Below are positions 1 to 7,666 of a stretch of 40,724 bases of DNA, piece after piece. The notes below the pieces were generated by a model that saw only the letters and a program-made list of their open reading frames with translations, was not told where the DNA came from and did not search any database. The stretch is from Bordetella parapertussis (GTDB taxonomy: Bacteria > Pseudomonadota > Gammaproteobacteria > Burkholderiales > Burkholderiaceae_B), in the NCBI GenBank assembly GCA_945911685.1, contig CAMEAW010000010.1, forward strand, positions 1-40,724, written 5' to 3'. Numbering within the stretch: position 1 is the first letter of the stretch; the number at the start of each line of letters is the position of its first letter. The translations under genes and the position numbers were made by a program.

Positions 1-1161
1 CCCGAGCCGATTTTGCAGGCGATTGATGCTCGCCAGTTAGCGACAGTGGCTGTGTTGTCGGGTAATCGTAATTTTGATGCGCGTGTGCATAACAGCGTGC
101 AGATGAACTTTTTAGCCTCACCGCCGCTGGTAGTGGCTTATGCGTTAGCGGGTTCGATACGGATCGATCTGACGCAAGACCCTTTAGGGCATGACGAACA
201 AGGCGTGGCGGTCTATTTGCGCGATATCTGGCCCAGCCCTGAAGAAGTTCGTACAGCGATCGACCGCTATGTTGAGCCGCACTTGTACCAAGAGCGCTAT
301 CAAACTATTTTTGAAGGCTCGCCACAATGGCGCGCGCTGACAAGCGTCACTGGCAAAATCTACGACTGGAATCCTGACAGTTTGTTTATTCAACGCCCGC
401 CCTATTTTGATGGCATGACCCGCGAGGTGCCCGCGCACGAAGATATTGTGGGTGCGCGCGTACTCGGTATGTTTGGCGATATGCTCACGACTGATCATAT
501 TTCACCCATCGGAAAATTTTCAGTTCAGACGCCTGCTGGTGAGTATCTGCAGTCTTTGGGTGTTGCCCCGGTTGATTTTGTGAATTACGGTGCACGCCGC
601 CTGAATCATCAAGTGATGATGCGCGGCACCTTCGCAAACGTGCGCCTGAGCAACGAACTGACTCCAGGCGTACAGGGCAGCTCGACCTTGTACATGCCAA
701 GTAAAGACCCCATGTCGATCTATGCAGCAGCGCAGCGATACCTCGACGAGGGCGTGCCCTTGGTGATCGTGGCAGGTAAAGAATATGGCGCCGGTTCGTC
801 GCGCGACTGGGCGGCCAAGGGGACTGGTTTATTAGGTGTACGCGCGGTGATCGCCGAGTCATTCGAGCGGATTCATCGTTCAAATTTGGTGAGCATGGGC
901 GTATTGCCGCTGCAATTTTTAAATGGCGACACCCGACAGTCGTTAGGGCTGGATGGCTCTGAAACCTTTGACATTCGTGGTTTAAAACAAGGCCTGCAGG
1001 CCCGTCAGCAGCTTGACTGCCTGATTCACTACGCTGACGGTCGCAGCCGTACGATTCGTTTGCTGGTGCGTTTGGATAGCGACGTTGAGGCTGAGTATTA
1101 CAGGCATGGCGGCATTTTGCAGTGCGTGCTCAGAGCACGCCTTGAGCAAGAAATCGCGTAG
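1..1161 (+). CDS. acnA: Aconitate hydratase A, C-terminal part (5' truncated by window edge)
   Basis: Aconitase interconverts citrate and isocitrate in the TCA cycle with a [4Fe-4S] cluster. The reading frame is open from base 1, so the gene begins outside the window; the TTG at 13 is not the true start. About 387 residues are seen: the end of the cluster-binding domains (VLSGNRNFDARVH, ASPPLVVAYALAG) and the swivelling C-terminal domain with TTDHISPIG, MMRGTFANVRL, the substrate-binding loop GKEYGAGSSRDWAAKG and ESFERIHRSNLVSMG. The GKEYG/SRDWAAKGTGLLGVRAV version and the ending EYYRHGGILQCVLR match AcnA/IRP1-type aconitases better than AcnD of the methylcitrate cycle, which carries GADYGQGSSRDWAAKGVRLAGVE. 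The cluster cysteines upstream are not visible, so only the family is certain. The stop codon sits in the loop of a perfect hairpin (separate entry). Confidence 0.93.
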   Translation, partial: PEPILQAIDARQLATVAVLSGNRNFDARVHNSVQMNFLASPPLVVAYALAGSIRIDLTQDPLGHDEQGVAVYLRDIWPSPEEVRTAIDRYVEPHLYQERYQTIFEGSPQWRALTSVTGKIYDWNPDSLFIQRPPYFDGMTREVPAHEDIVGARVLGMFGDMLTTDHISPIGKFSVQTPAGEYLQSLGVAPVDFVNYGARRLNHQVMMRGTFANVRLSNELTPGVQGSSTLYMPSKDPMSIYAAAQRYLDEGVPLVIVAGKEYGAGSSRDWAAKGTGLLGVRAVIAESFERIHRSNLVSMGVLPLQFLNGDTRQSLGLDGSETFDIRGLKQGLQARQQLDCLIHYADGRSRTIRLLVRLDSDVEAEYYRHGGILQCVLRARLEQEIA

Positions 1162-1170
1162 CGCGATTTC
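1150..1170 (+). repeat. Perfect inverted repeat with the acnA stop codon as its loop
   Basis: GAAATCGCG (1150-1158) and CGCGATTTC (1162-1170) are exact reverse complements separated by TAG, the acnA stop codon. As RNA this is a 9-bp stem, the top pair of which probably opens to relax the 3-base loop. No T-run follows directly (TGTAACCG), so it is not a standard intrinsic terminator. It could be a 3'-end stabiliser or a weak terminator. Confidence 0.5.
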
Positions 1171-1300
1171 TGTAACCGATTGACATTTGTTTTTAGGGCG
1201 TCAAGCTGTCTCAAGTGAGGTGGCTGATGTGTTCTGGGTCTACACTCAAAATGACTGGCACCGTAACGGATAGAGCGGGTATTAGATTAGGCAAGTACAT

Positions 1301-2389
1301 ATGACTCGGCAAACGTATTGGTCTGCATGTCTTGGGTTTTCGTGGCTATTTGTTGCGAGTGTGTGCGCACAAACGTCGGTAACACACTTGTTGGTCGCTC
1401 AAAGCACTGCCCCGCTGAGGGCGCCTCTTGCCCAAGGGCCGGCGCAGCCTGGTAACCAGCCAAGTGGCCCAGCCAATATTGTCTCTCTCCCCGAATTGCA
1501 AGCCTTAGTCGCACCGGTCGCTTTGTATCCGGATGCTTTGCTCGCCCAGATGTTAATGGCGGCCACCTATCCACTTGAGGTCGCATCGGCCACGATTTGG
1601 TTGCAGAATAATCGCTTATCAGGCAGCGCCTTAGAAGCGGCGCTGGCGCAACAGCGCTGGGATAACAGTGTGAAGTCGCTGGTGCATTTTCCTGAGGCTT
1701 TAAAACTGCTAGGTCACCAACTTGAATGGACGCACCGCTTGGGCGATGCCTACTTGGTTCAGCCCAGCGAGCTTATGCAGGCGGTGCAAGCGTTAAGGTC
1801 AAACGCGCGACAAGCAGGGCATTTGCAATCGGGCACGCAGATGGTGGTCTCGACTGACCCGCTGTCAAATATCATCATCATGCCGGCCAATCCAGAGATC
1901 GTGTATGTGCCAACGTATAACCCAATGGTGGTGTACGGTGCCTGGCCGTATCCCGCTTATCAGCCCTATCCGGTCTATAACCCTGGCTGGGGTGCGATGG
2001 CCTTCGGCGTAGGCGTGGGTGCGGGCGTTGCTCTGTGGGCTACCCCTTATTGGGGCTACGGCTCGATCTACATCAATAATGGGTACTACAACCGGTTTAA
2101 CAACGCGTATAACGCGCCCGGCTATCGCTATCCCGTGCGAGTGGGGGGTGCAAGTTATTGGGCTTATAACGGCGCGCATCGCTATAACGTCCCTTATCGC
2201 TACCCCAATCATGGCGTGACACCCGCCGCGCAACAGCACTTCAACCAAGTGCGACAACATGCGCAGCCATACGTGCAAAACCACGGCGGTGGTGCAGGGG
2301 CGGTTTACGCGACAGGTACTCAACACGGCGTACGTCCGGCGACCACGCCAAACGCGCGCGGCGGGCGTAGCAGTACGCATCGCCACTGA
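1301..2389 (+). CDS. DUF3300 family secreted/envelope protein
   Basis: Function is unknown. The 362-residue product starts with a Sec-type signal peptide (MTRQTYWSACLGFSWLFVAS, then VCAQ). A short linker leads to the DUF3300 domain at about residues 65-220, recognised by LVAPVALYPDALLAQMLMAATYPLEV, then SATIWLQNN, and by IIIMPANPEIVYVPTYNPMVVYG, the end of the domain in this family. The last 140 residues are Tyr/Gly/Asn/His-rich, with many PYWGYG- and YNNxY-like repeats, as expected of a disordered or surface-exposed tail. The ATG at 1301 gives the signal peptide directly, but no strong Shine-Dalgarno sequence precedes it. It stands alone between acnA and an ABC binding protein. DUF3300 proteins are common in Burkholderiales; I infer a periplasmic or outer-membrane location. 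Confidence 0.85.
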   Translation: MTRQTYWSACLGFSWLFVASVCAQTSVTHLLVAQSTAPLRAPLAQGPAQPGNQPSGPANIVSLPELQALVAPVALYPDALLAQMLMAATYPLEVASATIWLQNNRLSGSALEAALAQQRWDNSVKSLVHFPEALKLLGHQLEWTHRLGDAYLVQPSELMQAVQALRSNARQAGHLQSGTQMVVSTDPLSNIIIMPANPEIVYVPTYNPMVVYGAWPYPAYQPYPVYNPGWGAMAFGVGVGAGVALWATPYWGYGSIYINNGYYNRFNNAYNAPGYRYPVRVGGASYWAYNGAHRYNVPYRYPNHGVTPAAQQHFNQVRQHAQPYVQNHGGGAGAVYATGTQHGVRPATTPNARGGRSSTHRH

Positions 2390-2573
2390 TCGCACAGCGA
2401 CTTCGCGTCATTAGGCAATACGTTGGTTGCGCATTCAAAACAGGCGTTGCTGCCTTAGCCGGAATAAAACAAACTTTTGGATCAGAGGTGCAAGCGCGGG
2501 TAGAATTGAGCCTGCATTTCGTAAAAAACCATGTACGCAAAAAAATAGAGCAATCACCTCGAGACAGACAAAC

Positions 2574-3578
2574 ATGAAAAGCAAATACCTTCAGTTCCTA
2601 GCGACTTGTGTGTTGGCCACCTCTGCGGGCATGGCGCATGCCGAAGTCAGTGAGTTGCGTGTGCCTCTTGGCGCGGGTGGTTTTGGGTTTTTGCCCTTAC
2701 ACGTCATGAAGGCGAGCGGTCTGATTGAAAAGCATGCCGAGCAGGCCGGCGTCAAAGTGAAGGTGAACTGGTCAAACATCGGAGGGCCTGCTGGCATGAT
2801 TGACGCCTTGCTTTCAGGCTCTGCCGATTTTATTTCGGCTGGGCCGCCGTCGTTTTTGATTTTGTGGGATAAGACGAAAGGCGGTGCCAGTGTGAAGGGT
2901 GTGGCCTCAATGAGTTCGATGCCAATGCGTTTGAATACTCGGGCCGAACATTTGCAAACGATTGACAATCTCAAGGCGGGCGACAAAATCGCGGTGACCT
3001 CGGTGAAGTCGTCTATCCCTTCGATTGTGATGCAGATGTACGCTGTCAAGAAATACGGTAAAGCAGAGGCCTTTAGATTTGACCCGTACACCGTGACTAT
3101 GAATCATTCTGATGCTGCGGCCGCGCTACTATCGGGCAAAACTATTTCAGCTCACTTTGCCTCAGCGCCACTTGATCAGCGTGAACTCAAAGAGCCGGGT
3201 GTGCGCACGATTATGAATTCGGATGATGTGATGGGTGGCTCGACTACCTTCACAATGATCTCAACAACACAAAAATTTCAAGATCAAAATCCTAAGGTCT
3301 ATGCGGCCTTTGTGAAGGCGCTGAAAGAGGCGCAAACCCTGATCATGCAAGACAAAGACGCCGCGGTAAAGGTCTTGCTCGACTCAATGGGCGGTGGGGC
3401 AGGGTCGGCTAGCGATATGCTGGCCATCTTGAACGACCCCAGCACTAAATATACGCTGCAACCCGAAAACGTCATGAAATATGCCTTATTCATGCACGAG
3501 ATCGGCTCGCTTAAAAATCGTCCCGCTTCAATCAGTGATTTGTTTTTTAGCGGAGCCGACGTTAGCGCGGGCAACTAA
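2574..3578 (+). CDS. ABC transporter substrate-binding protein, NitT/TauT (NMT1-like) family
   Basis: Periplasmic ligand-binding protein of a nitrate/sulfonate/taurine-type importer. I chose the ATG at 2574 rather than the longer frame from TTG 2427, because it begins a clean signal peptide, MKSKYLQFLATCVLATSAGMAHA, cleaved before EVSEL; the mature protein then starts with the binding-protein strand ELRVPLGAGGFGFLPLHVMKA. SADFISAGPPSFLILWDK and the GDKIAVTSVKSSIPSIVMQM segment are typical of the SsuA/TauA/NrtA fold. Length (334 residues) is normal. It converges on the permease and ATPase genes on the other strand with a 40-bp gap, and no other transporter genes are nearby, so I infer that the three form one importer. 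The ligand cannot be told; sulfonates, taurine, nitrate and aromatic acids are all possible. Confidence 0.86.
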   Translation: MKSKYLQFLATCVLATSAGMAHAEVSELRVPLGAGGFGFLPLHVMKASGLIEKHAEQAGVKVKVNWSNIGGPAGMIDALLSGSADFISAGPPSFLILWDKTKGGASVKGVASMSSMPMRLNTRAEHLQTIDNLKAGDKIAVTSVKSSIPSIVMQMYAVKKYGKAEAFRFDPYTVTMNHSDAAAALLSGKTISAHFASAPLDQRELKEPGVRTIMNSDDVMGGSTTFTMISTTQKFQDQNPKVYAAFVKALKEAQTLIMQDKDAAVKVLLDSMGGGAGSASDMLAILNDPSTKYTLQPENVMKYALFMHEIGSLKNRPASISDLFFSGADVSAGN

Positions 3579-3618
3579 GGCTACGACTGTCGCGGCCACT
3601 TGGGCGTGAGGCTCTAAA

Positions 3619-4497
3619 TTAGGTCTGCATGCCCCATTTGCGGATCGTGGCGCGTTCGATCACCTTGAAGATAAAGTTTTCGACAGTCAGGCCGATAAAG
3701 ATCACCATGAAGAGCCCAGCAAACACGCTGGGTATTTCTAGTAGATTTTTATTTTGGTAAATAAACCAACCTAAGCCGCCCGAGCCCGAACTGACGCCAA
3801 AGACCAGTTCGGCGGCGATGAGGGTGCGCCAGGCAAAGGCCCAGCCCATTTTGAGCCCTGACAAAATACTGGGAAACGCGGCTGGAATCAAAATGCTTCG
3901 TACATAGGCAAAGCCACTTAACCCATAGTTTCGGCCGACCATCCGCATGGTCAGTGATACTGACATAAAGCCCGAGTGGGTATTGAGTGCAACGGCCCAC
4001 AGCACTGAATGGATGAGGACAAAGACCAAGCTGCCTTCGCCCAAGCCAAACCAGATCAATGCCAGAGGTAACAAGGCAATTGCGGGTAGGGGGTTGAACA
4101 TCGCGGTCAGTGTTTCAAGGATATCGGTGCCAATGCGGGTCGTGATGGCCAGCACGGTTAGCAGAGCGGCTAAGGCAATCCCACAAGCATAGCCAATTAA
4201 CAGCACGCTGATTGACGTCCAGGCTTTGGCGAGTAGTCCACCAGACATAATGCCGGTAAAGAGCGCCTGCATCGTCGCTGAAAACGTTGGAAACAGCAGT
4301 TCGTTGTTTAAATGCTGGGCATACACCTGCCAAACTGCAGCAAGTGCTGCCAACAACAGCACGCGGCGTAAGACCGTGTTGTTGCCCAGACGCTCAAGTA
4401 GGGACAAAGGTTTTTCAACGACACCCACAGCGCTGTAAGGCTCGGGCGTGCGATAGATCTCTTGACGATCGACTTCCTCATAGGGATGCTTAGCCAT
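3619..4497 (-). CDS. ABC transporter permease, SsuC/TauC-like
   Basis: Inner-membrane channel subunit of the NitT/TauT-type importer. The ATG at 4497 (MAKHPYEEVDRQEIY) is preferred over an open extension to 4581, because it overlaps the ATPase stop codon in ATGGCTAA, a classic coupled arrangement. The 292-residue protein has about six hydrophobic segments after residue 45. The binding-protein-dependent transport signature region includes FNPLPAIALLPLALIWFGLGEGS (EAA-type loop) and AFAWRTLIAAELVFG, both typical of SsuC/TauC. The N-terminal 40 residues are polar and cytoplasmic. It is cotranscribed downstream of the ATPase and faces the binding-protein gene tail to tail. Confidence 0.9.
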   Translation of the reverse strand: MAKHPYEEVDRQEIYRTPEPYSAVGVVEKPLSLLERLGNNTVLRRVLLLAALAAVWQVYAQHLNNELLFPTFSATMQALFTGIMSGGLLAKAWTSISVLLIGYACGIALAALLTVLAITTRIGTDILETLTAMFNPLPAIALLPLALIWFGLGEGSLVFVLIHSVLWAVALNTHSGFMSVSLTMRMVGRNYGLSGFAYVRSILIPAAFPSILSGLKMGWAFAWRTLIAAELVFGVSSGSGGLGWFIYQNKNLLEIPSVFAGLFMVIFIGLTVENFIFKVIERATIRKWGMQT

Positions 4498-5293
4498 GCT
4501 GCACCTCTTGCTGCTGCGCGCCTTGGTCGGTAAATAGCAATGCGTTAATTTTTTCTTCCAGCTCTTTTTCGGCTGACGCATCTGAATGATGTCGAGGCAG
4601 GCTGTTGATTTCGGCCTTCACCTGACCGGGGTGCGGGGTCAGCAGCAAGATGCGGTTGCCCAGGCGGATAGCCTCGGGGATCGAGTGCGTGACGAACAGC
4701 ACGGTAAAGTGGGTGTCGTCCCACAGTTGCATCAATTCATCTTGCATCTTTCGACGGGTCAGCGAGTCAAGCGCTGCGAAGGGTTCATCCATCAATAGAA
4801 TGTCTGGCTCCATGGCCATGCCACGCGCAATCGAGACGCGTTGCTTCATGCCACCCGACAAGGTGTGTGGATAGCTATTGGCAAACTTCGATAGATTGAC
4901 TTTTTCGATGTAAGCGAGCGCACGTTCGCGCGCTGCCGCACCGCGCAAGGTGCCACTTGCGGTCAGCGGAAACATCACATTTTCAAGGACGGTTTTCCAG
5001 GGCAAGAGTTGATCGAACTCTTGAAACACCATCATGCGGTCTGGCCCTGGTTTGGTGACTGTCGTGCCTTTGAGTTTGATTGACCCTTCGACCGTGGGCA
5101 GGTAGCCGCCCACAGCCTTGAGCAGCGATGATTTGCCGCAACCCGAGGGCCCGAGCAATACAAAACGATCAGCCTCATAGACCTTGAAGTCCACGCGATA
5201 GGTCGCGGTCACCAAATGCTCGGTTGTTTTGTATTGCAATGTGACGCCGTCGACTTCAAGTAAAGGCAGCTTGTTATGAGTCATGTCCTGCAT
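4490..5293 (-). CDS. ABC transporter ATP-binding protein, SsuB/TauB-like
   Basis: Cytoplasmic ATPase that powers the NitT/TauT-type importer. The 267-residue length is typical. Visible motifs are Walker A GPSGCGKSS (about residue 48), the Q-loop VFQEFDQLLPW, the ABC signature LSGGMKQRV, Walker B ILLMDEPFAALD and the switch histidine in FVTHS. QLLPW and MDEPFAALDSLTR are characteristic of the nitrate/sulfonate/taurine subfamily. The ATG at 5293 has GGAG six bases upstream, which supports MQDMTHNK as the start over the ATG three codons later. It is the first gene of the operon, overlapping the permease start by eight bases, and is divergent from tsaB-rimI across about 200 bp. Confidence 0.92.
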   Translation of the reverse strand: MQDMTHNKLPLLEVDGVTLQYKTTEHLVTATYRVDFKVYEADRFVLLGPSGCGKSSLLKAVGGYLPTVEGSIKLKGTTVTKPGPDRMMVFQEFDQLLPWKTVLENVMFPLTASGTLRGAAARERALAYIEKVNLSKFANSYPHTLSGGMKQRVSIARGMAMEPDILLMDEPFAALDSLTRRKMQDELMQLWDDTHFTVLFVTHSIPEAIRLGNRILLLTPHPGQVKAEINSLPRHHSDASAEKELEEKINALLFTDQGAQQQEVQHG

Positions 5294-5490
5294 AAACGTC
5301 TCCGGCTCAGGCCTGCAAGAGTAAAGGGGGCTAGTTTTGCGTGATGTCCTGCACGGAGGTCTCTAGTGCAGGCGAACAAGGTTAGCGGAAAATCCTCGAT
5401 GCTGTCTGTTAGGCTCTGTTTGGCTCTCAGCTCAGCCCTCAGTCTCGCGTGCTCGCGGTTCCGACGACTGCAAGCTAATACAATACCTCC

Positions 5491-6717
5491 ATGACATATA
5501 TTTTGGCCCTTGAAACCTCAACGACGACCTGTTCAGTCGCACTATTGACTGAACAAGGCGCGAGCGTGGCAGTGGTTCAGCGCCAACTTGAGGGTACCGC
5601 GGGTCATGCCGCAAATCTTTTACCCATGGTCAGTGCCTTGTTAGCTGAATGCGGCGTCGACCGCGGGTCACTGAGTGCGGTGGCGTTCGGTCAGGGGCCT
5701 GGAGCGTTTACGGGTATTCGCGTTGCCTGCGGGGTGGCCCAGGGCATGGGTTTGGCGCTACAAATCCCCTTGGTGCCGATTGGCGCCTTGCCCGCTGTGG
5801 CAGTACAGGCCGCTGGGCGTTTACCGCAGCATTTGATTTTGGCAGCGCTGGACGCACGCATGGATGAAGCCTACTTTGCGGCGTATCTGGATGATGTTGT
5901 GCATGGCTTAGTGGTTTTGCAACCCCCCGTGTTGCTGCCTGCAGCACAGCTGTCGGCCTTTATCGCACAGCGCTTACCGCTGTGGCGCAGCCGTTCACCT
6001 GACGCTTTGGGCGTTTGTTACGCGGGCGAAGGCTGGGGTCTGACGGGGGCGGTAGCAAATTTGCCCTTTGAGTGCCACCCTGACGATCTGCAGGCACGCC
6101 CAAATGCACAGGCGGTCGCAACTCTGGCCTTGCGGGCTTGGCACACAGGTCAAACCGTGTCGCCCGAGCATGCTGCGCCTCTTTACCTGCGTGACCGTGT
6201 GGCGTTTACCGTCGCCGAGCGCGCCTTGGGCGAGGGCGGCAATCCGCGCGCCCGTGCGCCGGGCCAAGCGGCTTTGGTACCCATGACGGCAACTGACTTG
6301 CCTGAAGCCCTTGAAATCGAACGTGCGGTGCAGTCGTTTCCGTGGACGCTTAAAAATTTTGAAGATGCTCTGGAAGCAGGCTACGAGGCTTGGGTTTTGC
6401 GGCAGGAAGGTGAGTTACTGGGCTTCTGTATTGCGATGCAGGCGCCCGACGTCGCCCATATCTTGGTGATCGCCGTCGCCCCCGACCATCAGCGCCAAGG
6501 TCATGCGCAACAATTATTAGCGCAGATCACGCGCAGCGCGCAAGCCCAAAGCGCAGAAGGTCTGCTGCTTGAGGTGCGCCCTTCAAATGACGCAGCTCTC
6601 GCTTTTTATGCCCGTGAAGGGTTTAATCAGATTGGCGTGCGCCGGGATTACTATCCTGCTGGTCGAGGCGCGCGCGAAGACGCCTACGTCTTGAAGAAAA
6701 CGTTTGATCAATCCTAA
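5491..6717 (+). CDS. tsaB/rimI: TsaB-RimI fusion: t6A complex subunit joined to GNAT acetyltransferase
   Basis: Two proteins in one 408-residue chain. Residues 1 to about 230 are TsaB (YeaZ), the partner of TsaD in making threonylcarbamoyl-adenosine-37 of ANN-decoding tRNAs: it has ILALETSTTTCSVAL, HAANLLPM, GQGPGAFTGIRVACG and LDARMDEAYFA. Residues of about 265-405 are RimI, which acetylates the N-terminal alanine of ribosomal protein S18: VPMTATDLPEALEIERAVQSFPWT, the acetyl-CoA loop region RQGHAQQLLAQI, LEVRPSNDAALAFYAREGF and IGVRRDYYP. There is no stop, start or frame change between the halves, only an Ala/Arg/Pro-rich linker near residues 245-265. The genes are commonly adjacent and separate in related bacteria, so the fusion is notable. 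The uracil-DNA glycosylase gene starts 15 bp later, probably in the same operon. Confidence 0.92.
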   Translation: MTYILALETSTTTCSVALLTEQGASVAVVQRQLEGTAGHAANLLPMVSALLAECGVDRGSLSAVAFGQGPGAFTGIRVACGVAQGMGLALQIPLVPIGALPAVAVQAAGRLPQHLILAALDARMDEAYFAAYLDDVVHGLVVLQPPVLLPAAQLSAFIAQRLPLWRSRSPDALGVCYAGEGWGLTGAVANLPFECHPDDLQARPNAQAVATLALRAWHTGQTVSPEHAAPLYLRDRVAFTVAERALGEGGNPRARAPGQAALVPMTATDLPEALEIERAVQSFPWTLKNFEDALEAGYEAWVLRQEGELLGFCIAMQAPDVAHILVIAVAPDHQRQGHAQQLLAQITRSAQAQSAEGLLLEVRPSNDAALAFYAREGFNQIGVRRDYYPAGRGAREDAYVLKKTFDQS

Positions 6718-6732
6718 ACTCCACCAACAGGT

Positions 6733-7578
6733 ATGACGCCAAGCTCCGATCCAAAGCCCTTGCAATACTCGGCCATGCAGCTGGCGTGGTTGCACGAGTT
6801 GGGTATTGATAAGCCTTGGCTGCCTGGCGATACCCGTGCGGTGCCGGCGGTGGCATCAGCATCAGCAGCAGCAGCATCAGCATCAGCAGCGCCGGCGCCA
6901 TCGGCGGGGCGCTCAGCCACTCGCGGTGCAGCAAGTAAGCCACAACAATCCGCAGCCCCCATGAGTGCGGTCAGCATCGCAGCGATGACAGCATTGACCG
7001 CAGCGGCCGCCGCCGCGGCCCCGGATCTTGAGTCGTTAACGCTTGCGGCCAGTGCATGTCAAGCGTGCGGGCTGTGTCGTCAGCGTGATCAGGTGGTGAT
7101 GGGGCAAGGTGTAACCCAACCTGCTATCTTGGTGATCGGTGATGGGCCTGGTGAGCAAGAAGACCGCAAGGGTCTGCCTTTTATGGCTGAATCCGGGGCC
7201 TTACTGGATCAAATGTTGGTAACCATCGGTAGCGCGCGTACACGCGACGTGTACCTGACTAATCTGGTGAAATGTCGGCCACCCGGCAACCGCTTGGCGC
7301 AACGCGAAGAGATCGCAGCATGTCATTCTTACTTGGTGCGTCAGGTTGAACTATTGCGGCCTTTTAGTATTTTGGCCCTAGGCCGCAATGTGGCACAAAC
7401 ACTTTTGAACACCGACGAACCTTTGCAAAACTTGCGCGGCCGGGTGCACACGTTTGAAGTGGCAGGGCAAAAAATCCCCCTAGTTGCCAGTTACCACAGC
7501 GCTCACTTACTGAATCACCCCGCAGATAAGGCGGCGGCGTGGCAAGATCTGCAGCTACTTCGCACCCTGCGGCGCTAG
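6733..7578 (+). CDS. Uracil-DNA glycosylase, family 4-like (Fe-S)
   Basis: Removes uracil from DNA to start base-excision repair. The catalytic domain covers about residues 100-280: cysteines in CQACGLC (109, 112, 115) with Cys181 and Cys197 would hold the [4Fe-4S] cluster, as in family 4. Motif 1 is GDGPGEQEDRKGLPFMAESG and the second active-site motif is ASYHSAHLL. The variants GDGPG and YHSAH (usually GEAPG/GEGPG and HPS/HPA) are mild departures. Residues 35-97 are a low-complexity Ala/Ser/Pro stretch, partly encoded by a GCA/TCA trinucleotide repeat, so the protein is longer than the usual 200-230 residues. The N-terminal motif MQLAWLHELGIDKPWL is conserved in Burkholderiales homologues as I know them. 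It follows tsaB-rimI by 15 bp and is likely cotranscribed. Confidence 0.9.
   Translation: MTPSSDPKPLQYSAMQLAWLHELGIDKPWLPGDTRAVPAVASASAAAASASAAPAPSAGRSATRGAASKPQQSAAPMSAVSIAAMTALTAAAAAAAPDLESLTLAASACQACGLCRQRDQVVMGQGVTQPAILVIGDGPGEQEDRKGLPFMAESGALLDQMLVTIGSARTRDVYLTNLVKCRPPGNRLAQREEIAACHSYLVRQVELLRPFSILALGRNVAQTLLNTDEPLQNLRGRVHTFEVAGQKIPLVASYHSAHLLNHPADKAAAWQDLQLLRTLRR
6853..6891 (+). repeat. GCA/TCA trinucleotide repeat inside the uracil-DNA glycosylase gene
   Basis: Thirteen codons made only of GCA and TCA plus a closing GCG, in the order AS-AS-AAAA-S-A-S-AAA. The tract encodes part of the Ala/Ser linker. Units are three bases, so slippage would change linker length without breaking the frame. 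Confidence 0.75.
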
Positions 7579-7625
7579 TTCCATTTCTTACGCTTCAGCG
7601 TTCGGGCCACTTCTTGTGCTGCGGC

Positions 7626-7641
7626 GCGAGATACATCTCGC
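7626..7641. terminator. Possible bidirectional terminator hairpin
   Basis: GCGAGAT (7626-7632) and ATCTCGC (7635-7641) are exact reverse complements with a 2-base spacer, so the innermost pairs must open. It lies between the convergent uracil-DNA glycosylase and lplT genes, where a shared terminator is expected. There is no clear T-run on either side, so this is only a candidate. Confidence 0.3.
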
Positions 7642-7666
7642 CCCTCAAGTGCTCGGCGCAATCCCG

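Noticed and set aside
485..883. Minus-strand ORF of 132 codons inside acnA.
   Set aside because: It is an antisense shadow of a well-conserved aconitase domain, with no motif of its own.
13..1161. AcnD (2-methylisocitrate dehydratase) instead of AcnA.
   Set aside because: The active-site loop GKEYGAGSSRDWAAKG and following sequence match AcnA. No prp genes are in the window.
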